Origin: Jiangella alkaliphila
Lineage (GTDB): Bacteria > Actinomycetota > Actinomycetes > Jiangellales > Jiangellaceae
Direction of reading: 5' to 3'
DNA length: 64,000 nucleotides
NCBI RefSeq assembly: GCF_900105925.1
Contig: NZ_LT629791.1
Location: 3,879,278 to 3,943,277 of the forward strand
In this document: in pieces, positions 51,693-59,358 of the stretch
Layout of the letters: each line of letters begins with the position of its first letter
Numbering within the stretch: the stretch's first letter is position 1
The notes under the pieces: model-generated
What the model was told of the DNA's origin: nothing
Databases searched by the model: none
Seen by the model: only the letters and a program-made list of their open reading frames with translations
Program-made: the position numbers and the translations under genes

Positions 51693-53159
51693 TCAGAAGG
51701 GCGGCGGCTCAGGATCTGGCGGGTATGACCCACCTACTCCGGCGGGGACGGGCGCCGGCGTGCTCATGACCGGCCCGACGACCTCGGGTTCGGCGGGGTA
51801 GTGGTGGCCGGCGGGGGTGGTCCACCAGGTGGTGCCGTGGGTGTCGGTGGTGATGGTGAAGGTGTGCCAGGTCTTGGCGCGGTGGTGGCCGTCGTGCAGG
51901 GCCCAGGTGTTGGCGGGGTCGGTGGTGCCGCCCTCGGCATAGGGGATCTTGTGGTCGATCTCGGCCTCCGTGGCCGGTCGGTGGCAGGTGGGGAACCTGC
52001 AGGTGCGGTCGCGGGCGATGACGTGGGCTGTGAGGTCGGCCGGTGGGGTGTAGCTCGTGCGGCCGTACTCGAGCAGTCGCCCGTCGGCGGGGTCGGTGAG
52101 CAGCCTGCGCAGGGTGGCGTCGGCGGTGATGCGCCGCACGGTGCCGGCCGTGACCGGGCCGTACCCGTCGAGATGTCCGGGCAGGTCATCGCTGCCGAGG
52201 TAGGCACCGACCGGCACGGCGACGTGCACGGTGGCCGCCCGGCCCCGGCGCCGCCCGAGCACCACCGGCCCGCCGTTGCCGTTGCCGTTGGCGTCGGCGT
52301 CGGCGTCGGCGCAGGACGGTGGCGGGGCCGCGGCGGTGGTGCAGATGGGGTTGCAGCAGCCGAGGTGCCCGGACTCCAGCGCGGTCCAGGCCAGGCCGGT
52401 GAGCAGGTCGAAGCGCAGCTGGTCCAGGCTGCGGTCGTCGCCGGCGCAGCGGGCGTGGCGGGCGGCGGCATCGGTGGCCACCCACAGCGCGATGACGTCT
52501 TCGGCCGGTCCGTACAGCGTCATGGTCGCCGTGCCGTCGTCGCCGCCGGGCGAACCGGGCTCGGGCCGGCCGACGCAGCGGCGGTCAGCGGCCTGCCTGC
52601 GGCGGTCTTCGGCGCCGGCAGGGTCCGCGGCGATGACCTCGCTGCGCATCCGCTGGTCCAGGACCCACCGGGTCCGGTCCTCGGCCACGGGCAGGACGGC
52701 CGTCTCCACCCGGTGGCGCAAGTCGGTGTCGGGCAGGCAGCGGGTGCGCTCGGCGATCAGCCGCGCCTTGTCCGCGTCGATACGGCCCGCCTCGAGCGCT
52801 TCGAAGGTGTCCGGGAGCTCCTGGAGCAGCTCGACCGCCAGCGCGACCTGTCCGGTCGCCCGGCCCGGCGTCCAGCGCATGGCCAGGGACACCTCGTCGC
52901 CAGCGGCTTGGACCGCCCGATGCACATGCCCCGCAGCCAGGTCGTCCGGGGCGTCGCAGCGCTGGTATTCCGGGCGGGCCGCCAGCTCGGCGAACACCCG
53001 CAACTGCGCCGCCTCCTCGTGCGCCAGCTGTCGCTGCCTCGCCATCGCCACCACGACCAGCTCGTGCGCGGACAGCGTCGCAGGGTCCACGGCCGCCAAC
53101 GCGACACCCAACTCGGCACCCGGCGCAGCCGTGGCCAGTCGATCGATCGGATCGGACAC
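51693..53159 (-). CDS. DUF222/HNH endonuclease-domain protein (13E12-like)
   Basis: 488 aa. A helical DUF222 N-terminal half (about 20-330) is followed by an HNH nuclease core: RDRTCRFPTCHRPATEAEIDHKIPYAEGG, NTWALHDGHHRAKT. The family (13E12 repeats) is multi-copy in actinobacteria and often associated with mobile DNA; its function is unproven. The GTG start has AAGGGA upstream. A low-complexity DADADANGNGNGG stretch lies in the middle. The 275 bases upstream hold no gene I can support. Confidence 0.9.
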   Translation of the reverse strand: MSDPIDRLATAAPGAELGVALAAVDPATLSAHELVVVAMARQRQLAHEEAAQLRVFAELAARPEYQRCDAPDDLAAGHVHRAVQAAGDEVSLAMRWTPGRATGQVALAVELLQELPDTFEALEAGRIDADKARLIAERTRCLPDTDLRHRVETAVLPVAEDRTRWVLDQRMRSEVIAADPAGAEDRRRQAADRRCVGRPEPGSPGGDDGTATMTLYGPAEDVIALWVATDAAARHARCAGDDRSLDQLRFDLLTGLAWTALESGHLGCCNPICTTAAAPPPSCADADADANGNGNGGPVVLGRRRGRAATVHVAVPVGAYLGSDDLPGHLDGYGPVTAGTVRRITADATLRRLLTDPADGRLLEYGRTSYTPPADLTAHVIARDRTCRFPTCHRPATEAEIDHKIPYAEGGTTDPANTWALHDGHHRAKTWHTFTITTDTHGTTWWTTPAGHHYPAEPEVVGPVMSTPAPVPAGVGGSYPPDPEPPPF

Positions 53160-53434
53160 CGCACGTCCCTTCTCGTCCACGATGAGGAGGCGCCTCGAGG
53201 TTCGAGCGCCTGCCACCCGCATTGGCCCGGTAAGGCTGGGGTGGGACGACCGCAAGCACACGGAACGGCTGCGACCGTGGACGAGGTGAGAACACCTGGC
53301 GTGATGCCCTGCTTCGATGCCCGGGAACCCCTTGCAACCGCTCCCGGTGGCGGCGTGACTTCTACAAATGATCTTAGCGAACACTCGTCCGGATCGCAAC
53401 TCGTCAGCTGCGCCGAAGGCAGGCGCGGCAGGCC

Positions 53435-55567
53435 CTAGGCGGCTGAGCGCCAGTCGTCGAGGTACGGGCGCAGCTGCGCGTCCAGGTGCGAGGCGAGGCT
53501 GCGCGCGTACGTCGCGGTGAGGTGGTGGTCGTCGCGCCAGACCACCACGTTGCCGATGACCGCCGGGCACTCGTCGGTCGGGCAGATGGCCCGGGTGAGG
53601 TCGACGAGGTCGACGCCGCCCAGCTCGCGCGCGGCGGCCACCTGCTCGTCACCGGCCTTGTCGACGGCGTCGGCGAGCGGCTGGGCACACTCGGTGAGCC
53701 GGTCCGGGTTGGCGCTGACGCACTCGGCCGGGTCCTGCGCGAGCCAGGGCGTGTTCTCCAGCACGACCAGCTCGACGCCGGCCGACTGCACCGCCTGCCA
53801 GCTGTCGCGCAGCCCGTCGGCCAGCCGTTCGGCGCTGGCGTCGTCGCCCAGCTCGTGGCCGTCCTCCCACACCCGGTAGGAGTTGCTGCCCGACGTCACC
53901 ACCAGGTCCGGCTTGTCCGGCCCGGTCAGGCGGTCCAGCAGCGCGTCGTTCCACTCGCGGCAGGACGTGTACGGTGCGCCGGCCGCCGTCGTGACCTCGA
54001 CGGCGAAGAACCCGCAGGACGACTTCGTGTAGGTCTCGATCCGCCAGCCGTACCGCTCGCCCAGCACGTCCAGCGCCGGCTGCCACTGCGCCGCGTGCGA
54101 GTCGCCGGCCAGCGCGATGACGCGGTCGGAGTCGAGGTCGCCGTAGGCGCAGGTGGCGAGGTCGGCGTCCTCGGCGTTCTGCTGGCAGCCGTCGGGGTAG
54201 ATGTCCGGGTTGTCCTCGGGGACGTCGATCGGGTCCGGCGTCATCGCCGGCACCTGGTCGACGGGCACGCCGTCGGGGTCGCCGGCCGGGTCCGGTGCGA
54301 GGACGGCGGCGCCGGGCGCGGCCTCGGCGGTCGCGTACTCGGGCACCGCCTTGACGGTGACCAGCGCGGCCAGCAGCGCGGTCGCCGTCGCCGCCACCCC
54401 AACGGCGAAGGCCCGCCGCGGCCGGACGGCGAGTGCGCGGGCGTGGTGGATCGGCGCCTCGACCAGCCGGTGCGTGAGCCAGGCCGGGACGAACGCCGCC
54501 GCGACCACCAGCGTGCCCTGCTGCGGCGACAGCGCGCCCCACACCGCGCCGGCCGCGATCAGCAGCGGCCAGTGCCACAGATACAGCGAGTACGACAGCC
54601 CACCCACCCACCGCATCGGTGCGCCCGACAGCAGCCGCGACGGCAGCGTCCCCGCCGACGCTACGCCCGCCGCGATCACCGCGACCGTCCCGAGCACCGG
54701 CAGCAGCGCCGCAACGCCGGGGAACGCCGTCGTCGCGTCGTAGGTCAGCGCCGCCCAGCCGACGGCCGCCAGTCCGCCGCCGGCCAGCGCGCCGGCCACC
54801 CAGCGCGGCAGCCGCTCCAGCCGCCGCGCGCCGATCGCCAGCGCCGCGCCGGCGGCCAGCTCCCATGCCCGCGTCGTCGACACGAAGTACGCGGCGCCGG
54901 GCGAGGCGGCGGTCAGGTACACCGACCACGCCAGCGACGGGACCGCGACCACCGCGAGCCCGGCCAGCAACGTCCGCCGCAGCGATAGCGAGCCCCGACG
55001 GCGGCGCCGCCACCACAACAGCCCGATGATCAACACCGGCCAGAGCAGGTAGAACTGCTCCTCGACGGCGAGCGACCAGAAGTGCTGCACGGGACTGGGC
55101 GCGTCGCCGGCGGCCAGATAGTCCACTGACTCCGCGGCCAGGCCCCAGTTGACCACGTACGTCGCCGACGCCGCGATGTCGCCGGCCACGGATGGCCAGC
55201 GCAGCGGCGGCAGCAGCGCGATCGTGAGCGCCGCGGTCGCGGCCAGCACGACCGCCGTCGCCGGGAGCAGCCGGCGGACGCGGCGCGCGTAGAACCGGCC
55301 CAGCCGCAGCCGGCCGGTCGACTCGACCTCGCGCAGGATCAGCCCGGTGATGAGGAACCCGGAGATGACGAAGAACACGTCCACGCCGACGAAACCGCCG
55401 CTGACCAGCGGCAGCCCGGCGTGGTACGCGAGCACCAGCAGCACCGCGACGGCGCGCAGGCCCTCGACGTCCGGCCGGAACCGAGGACGGGCCTCGGCTC
55501 CGGCGGGAGTCGTCGCGGGGGAGGTCAGGCCGGCTGCCCGATCGCGCCGAGCAGGTCGGCGAACCAC
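53435..55567 (-). CDS. OafA/YrhL-type acyltransferase with SGNH domain
   Basis: About 710 aa. The N-terminal membrane acyltransferase-3 domain has about ten helices (FRPDVEGLRAVAVLLVLAYH, FFVISGFLITGLILREVE, FWSLAVEEQFYLLWPV). The C-terminal extracellular SGNH domain has AGDSHAAQWQPAL and a late WRDDHHLTATYARSLASHL. It transfers acetyl groups to cell-surface glycans. The start is uncertain: no ATG lies near the phosphofructokinase stop, so a GTG within the end of that gene is used, giving a 43-base overlap. It is downstream of pfp on the same strand. Confidence 0.88.
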   Translation of the reverse strand: MVRRPARRDRAAGLTSPATTPAGAEARPRFRPDVEGLRAVAVLLVLAYHAGLPLVSGGFVGVDVFFVISGFLITGLILREVESTGRLRLGRFYARRVRRLLPATAVVLAATAALTIALLPPLRWPSVAGDIAASATYVVNWGLAAESVDYLAAGDAPSPVQHFWSLAVEEQFYLLWPVLIIGLLWWRRRRRGSLSLRRTLLAGLAVVAVPSLAWSVYLTAASPGAAYFVSTTRAWELAAGAALAIGARRLERLPRWVAGALAGGGLAAVGWAALTYDATTAFPGVAALLPVLGTVAVIAAGVASAGTLPSRLLSGAPMRWVGGLSYSLYLWHWPLLIAAGAVWGALSPQQGTLVVAAAFVPAWLTHRLVEAPIHHARALAVRPRRAFAVGVAATATALLAALVTVKAVPEYATAEAAPGAAVLAPDPAGDPDGVPVDQVPAMTPDPIDVPEDNPDIYPDGCQQNAEDADLATCAYGDLDSDRVIALAGDSHAAQWQPALDVLGERYGWRIETYTKSSCGFFAVEVTTAAGAPYTSCREWNDALLDRLTGPDKPDLVVTSGSNSYRVWEDGHELGDDASAERLADGLRDSWQAVQSAGVELVVLENTPWLAQDPAECVSANPDRLTECAQPLADAVDKAGDEQVAAARELGGVDLVDLTRAICPTDECPAVIGNVVVWRDDHHLTATYARSLASHLDAQLRPYLDDWRSAA

Positions 55568-56739
55568 GGGGTCGACGGGTCGAACGCCTTGCCACCCTTG
55601 ATGCGGTCGAACTCGATGGCGCGCAGCCGCCCGCCGCGCTCCTCGTCGTGCCCGATGAGCCCGCCGTCGTGCCGCAGTGCGCACTCGACGGCGAGGTCGG
55701 TGCAGCTCTTGATCAGCCGCAGGTCGTCGGCGTTGGCGGCGGCGGACCGGCTGTAGTAGCCGCTCTTCTGCACCATGACCTTCTCCGCACCCACACGGGC
55801 GGCGAACTGGTCCGCGAACCACGCGCCGGGGTTGATCTTGTCGATCTTGACGTGGCCGAACGGGTCGCGCGGGACCTCCTCGCCGGCCTCCTCGAGCTCC
55901 GTGACGATCTCGTCGACGCCGGCGCCCTCGGACAGGAAGATGTTGACGCAGCCCAGGACGTCCATCAGCGAGCGCAGCCGGCCGGCCTCGGCGTCGAGGT
56001 CGAGCTTCTGCTCGGGCAGGTAGACGGCGTGGACGTCCCAGCGGCGCGGGTCGACGCCCAGCTCCGGCGCCCACTCCTGCGCGGCCAGCCACTTGCGGTA
56101 GGCGCGCGCCGTCGCCGCCGTCAGCCAGCCGCAGTGCCGGCCCATGACCTCGTGGACGATCAGCATGCGCGGGTTGGACGAGTGCTCGGCGATGATGTTG
56201 CGGGCGTAGATCGAGCCCTGCTCGGCGGCCGTCCAGGCGCCCAGGCTCTGCCGCACCGGCACGATGTCGTTGTCGACGGTCTTCGGCAGCCCGACGACGG
56301 TGAGCTCGTAGTCGTTGGTGCCCAGGTACGCGGCGAGGTCGGCCGCGGTGGTGTTGGTGTCGTCGCCGCCGATGGTGTGCAGCACGTCGACGCCGTCGCG
56401 GGTGAGCTGCTCGGCCGCCACGTGCAGCGGGTCCTGGCCCTCCTGGACCAGCCCGCGCTTGACGCAGTCGGCGACGTTGGTCAGCTTGACCCGGCTGTTG
56501 CCGATGGGGGAGCCGCCGAACCGGTGCAGCCGCGACGCCGTGGCCCGCATCTCGGGGGTGACGGTGATCGAGCGGCCGGTCAGCAGGCCCGCGTAGCCGT
56601 CGAGATAGGCGATGATCTCGACCTCGGGCGCGATCTCGGTGTACCGCTCGATCAGGCCGCCGACGGACGACGACAGGCACGGGGCCAGGCCGCCGGCCGT
56701 GAGCATGGCGACCTTGCGCACAGGTGTGCTCTCGGGCAT
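55525..56739 (-). CDS. pfp: Pyrophosphate-dependent 6-phosphofructokinase
   Basis: 404 aa. Phosphorylates fructose 6-phosphate, reversibly, with pyrophosphate. The phosphate-donor motif is IGGDDTNTTAA; the second Asp (GGDD instead of GGDG) is the known marker of PPi use. The catalytic loop is GLPKTVDNDI, and HEVMGRHCGWLT binds the sugar phosphate. It shares a short divergent region with aroG. The ATG chosen gives MPESTPVRKVAMLTAGG; the longer frame upstream overlaps the aroG promoter. Confidence 0.92.
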   Translation of the reverse strand: MPESTPVRKVAMLTAGGLAPCLSSSVGGLIERYTEIAPEVEIIAYLDGYAGLLTGRSITVTPEMRATASRLHRFGGSPIGNSRVKLTNVADCVKRGLVQEGQDPLHVAAEQLTRDGVDVLHTIGGDDTNTTAADLAAYLGTNDYELTVVGLPKTVDNDIVPVRQSLGAWTAAEQGSIYARNIIAEHSSNPRMLIVHEVMGRHCGWLTAATARAYRKWLAAQEWAPELGVDPRRWDVHAVYLPEQKLDLDAEAGRLRSLMDVLGCVNIFLSEGAGVDEIVTELEEAGEEVPRDPFGHVKIDKINPGAWFADQFAARVGAEKVMVQKSGYYSRSAAANADDLRLIKSCTDLAVECALRHDGGLIGHDEERGGRLRAIEFDRIKGGKAFDPSTPWFADLLGAIGQPA

Positions 56740-56859
56740 ATGAGGTGACCTTCTGTCGATGTGGGACGGATCGCCTGACACCTTATCGTCGGCGCCCGGG
56801 TCTTCCGGGTGTGCTGTCCGGGGTGTGGGCCGGACCAGCGGACGTGCGGGGGCGCGGCC

Positions 56860-56875
56860 TACTCTGTCAAGTGTG
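56860..56875 (+). promoter_or_regulatory. Leaderless promoter of aroG
   Basis: TACTCT (56860-56865) lies seven bases before the GTG start codon (56873-56875), with no ribosome site, so transcription should begin at or next to the start codon. Confidence 0.5.
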
Positions 56876-58234
56876 AACTCCCCGGAGGACCTTGCGCTGT
56901 ACACGGAGCTGACCGAGGCGGTCGGCGCGCTGCCGGCCGGTCAGCAGCCCGAGTGGCCCGAGCCCGGCGCCGTCCAGGACGCCGTGGCGCAACTGCGCGC
57001 CATGCCGCCGCTGGTGTTCGCCGGCGAGTGCGACGTGCTGCGCGAGCGGCTGGCCGCGGTGTCGCGGGGCGAGGCGTTCGTGCTGCAGGGCGGCGACTGC
57101 GCCGAGACGTTCGCCGGGGTCAGCGCCGACAACGTCCGCAACAAGCTGAAGACGCTGCTGCAGATGGCCGTCGTGCTCACCTACGCCGCCAGCGTCCCGG
57201 TGGTGAAGATCGGGCGGCTGGCCGGGCAGTACGCCAAGCCGCGGTCGAAGTCCATCGAGACCCGCGACGGCGTCACGCTGCCGGCGTTCCGTGGCGACAT
57301 CGTCAACGACTTCGAGTTCACGCCCGACGCCCGGGTGCCCGACCCGCACCGCATGGTCCGCGCCTACCACGCGTCGTCGGCCACGCTGAACCTCACCCGC
57401 GCGTTCGTCGGCGGCGGGTTCGCCGACCTCCACCAGGTGCACGCCTGGAACAACGACTTCGTCCGCACGTCGCCGGCCGGCCAGCGCTACGAGCGGCTGG
57501 CCCGGCGGCTGGACCAGGCGCTGTCGTTCATGCGGGCCATCGACGTCGACACCGAGCAGTTGCGCACCGTCGAGCTGTACTCCAGCCACGAGGCGCTGCT
57601 GCTCGACTACGAGCTGGCGCTGACCCGCATCGACTCCCGCACCGGCGCGCCGTACGACGTGTCCGGGCACTACGTGTGGATCGGCGAGCGGACCCGGCAG
57701 CTCGACGGCGCCCATCTGGAGTTCGCGTCGCGCATCCGCAACCCGATCGGCGTCAAGGTCGGCCCGACCACGACGCCGGACGAGCTGCTGGCGCTGGCCG
57801 AGAAGCTCGACCCGAACCGCGAGCCGGGCCGCCTGACGTTCGTCACCCGCATGGGCGCCGGCAAGATCCGCGACGCCCTGCCGGCGCTCATCCAGAAGGC
57901 GACCGCCGACGGCCTGGTCGCCTCCTGGATCTGCGACCCCATGCACGGCAACACCTACGAGGCGCCCAGCGGCCACAAGACCCGCCGCTTCGACGACGTC
58001 GTCGACGAGGTCCGCGGCTTCTTCGAGGTGCATCGTTCCCTCGGTACCCACCCCGGCGGAATCCATGTCGAGCTGACCGGCGACGACGTCACCGAGTGCG
58101 TCGGCGGCGGCGACCCCATCGCCGAGGACGGCCTGGGCAGCCGGTACGAGACCGTCTGCGACCCGCGGCTCAACCGCACGCAGTCGCTCGAGCTGGCCTT
58201 CCTCGTCGCCGAGCTGCTCGAGTCGACGACCTAG
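56873..58234 (+). CDS. aroG: 3-deoxy-7-phosphoheptulonate (DAHP) synthase, class II
   Basis: 453 aa, the type II enzyme that condenses PEP and erythrose 4-phosphate at the start of aromatic synthesis. Family motifs: VLQGGDCAETF with the metal Cys, VVKIGRLAGQYAKPRS, RAYHASSATLNLTRAF, GVKVGPTTTPDELL, ICDPMHGNTYEAPSG and GGIHVELTGDDVTECVGG. No chorismate mutase is fused. The GTG start follows a TACTCT box, as for a leaderless mRNA. The stop overlaps that of the convergent VOC gene by four bases (CTAG). Confidence 0.95.
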   Translation: MNSPEDLALYTELTEAVGALPAGQQPEWPEPGAVQDAVAQLRAMPPLVFAGECDVLRERLAAVSRGEAFVLQGGDCAETFAGVSADNVRNKLKTLLQMAVVLTYAASVPVVKIGRLAGQYAKPRSKSIETRDGVTLPAFRGDIVNDFEFTPDARVPDPHRMVRAYHASSATLNLTRAFVGGGFADLHQVHAWNNDFVRTSPAGQRYERLARRLDQALSFMRAIDVDTEQLRTVELYSSHEALLLDYELALTRIDSRTGAPYDVSGHYVWIGERTRQLDGAHLEFASRIRNPIGVKVGPTTTPDELLALAEKLDPNREPGRLTFVTRMGAGKIRDALPALIQKATADGLVASWICDPMHGNTYEAPSGHKTRRFDDVVDEVRGFFEVHRSLGTHPGGIHVELTGDDVTECVGGGDPIAEDGLGSRYETVCDPRLNRTQSLELAFLVAELLESTT

Positions 58235-58830
58235 GCCTGTTCCCACGCGAACCCGTCCGGGTCGGTGCAGGGCCCGGCCTCGCCGGCGACGTGGAGCCGG
58301 TGCGCGCCGTCGCCGTCCGGGTCGACGCCGGAGACCTTCGCGAGGACCTTCCGCTTGTTGAGGGTCAGCTTGACGGCGCCCGTCTCGAACTCGACGTACT
58401 TCCGGCCGAAGCTCCGCCCGACGGTGAGGCCGCGGTCGACGTAGAACTTCTTGCTCGCGGCGACGTCCTCGACGCCCAGCTGCAGCACGAGCTCGTCGAT
58501 CTGCAGGGTGGCCGGGCCGGTGTCCTTCTTCGACGATGACGCCACCGTGATGAGCGTCCCGTCCGGGGCCTCGACGACGCCGCCGTAGCCCCACAGGGAC
58601 TTCGCGGCCGGCTTGACGACCCTGGCGCCGGCCTCGAGGGCGGCGCCGACGAGGGCGTCGACGGTGCTCGGCTGGGACACCACGAGCGACAGCGTGAAGC
58701 CGCTGAAGCCGTTCGCCGGCGTGTCCGAGGCGCGCAGCCGCACGCGGTCGTCCAGTCCGAGGGCCTTGTAGAAGTGGCCGGCGGCGGTGGTGTCGGTGAC
58801 GTCGAGGGTGAGGTGGTCGATGGTGGTCAT
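58231..58830 (-). CDS. Two-domain VOC (glyoxalase-like) protein
   Basis: 199 aa with two VOC modules: IDHLTLDVTDTTAAGHFYKALGL (1-100) and LVLQLGVEDVAASKKFYVDRGL (about 105-199). The absence of well-placed metal His/Glu residues in both halves suggests binding rather than glyoxalase activity. It is 49 bases downstream of another VOC gene and divergent to the LuxR-type regulator beyond it, so the pair may be its targets. Confidence 0.85.
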   Translation of the reverse strand: MTTIDHLTLDVTDTTAAGHFYKALGLDDRVRLRASDTPANGFSGFTLSLVVSQPSTVDALVGAALEAGARVVKPAAKSLWGYGGVVEAPDGTLITVASSSKKDTGPATLQIDELVLQLGVEDVAASKKFYVDRGLTVGRSFGRKYVEFETGAVKLTLNKRKVLAKVSGVDPDGDGAHRLHVAGEAGPCTDPDGFAWEQA

Positions 58831-58879
58831 GATCGGTTCCCTTCGGTTGGTGTTCGTTCGGGTGGAGTTCGTTCGGGTG

Positions 58880-59221
58880 TCAGCGCTGGAGGAAGCCGAG
58901 GACGTTGCCGCTGGGGTCCTCGACGACGGCGGCCAGCTGCCCGCCGCCGACGTCCTTGACGCCCTGGCGGGTGCGCCAGCCGGCGTCGACGGCCTGGCGC
59001 AGGGCCGCGGCGGCGTCGGCCACGTGGCAGTAGCCGACGGGGCCGGTCATGCCGTGGTCGTGGCCGTTCGGGTCGAGCCCGATCTCCTGGTCGCCGACCT
59101 GGAAGCCGACGTAGTAGGGCTCGTCGGCGTAGGGCGCCACGCCCAGGACGCTGCGGTAGAGCGCGCTGGCGGCGGCCAGGTCCCGGACCGGGACGATGAT
59201 GGTCTTGATGCCTTGGCTCAT
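58880..59221 (-). CDS. VOC-family protein
   Basis: 113-aa single VOC module (KTIIVPVRDLAAASALYRSV, YYVGFQVGDQEIGLDPNGHDHG, VVEDPSGNVLGFLQ). The paired His in NGHDHG and terminal Glu in VVEDPSG could be metal ligands. AGGAGG lies upstream of the ATG. It is divergent from the HTH/NB-ARC regulator with 137 bases between starts. Confidence 0.88.
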   Translation of the reverse strand: MSQGIKTIIVPVRDLAAASALYRSVLGVAPYADEPYYVGFQVGDQEIGLDPNGHDHGMTGPVGYCHVADAAAALRQAVDAGWRTRQGVKDVGGGQLAAVVEDPSGNVLGFLQR

Positions 59222-59358
59222 GGTCTGCCTCCTCGCTGCGGTGGATCCGATGACCTCAGCCTCCCGCCGAGCCGGCCACGGCCACATCCGTGCCGAGCAC
59301 GGGGAGCACCACGTACCCCGCACGTAGCCGGCCCCGCACCAGCGGCGATACTGACGGC

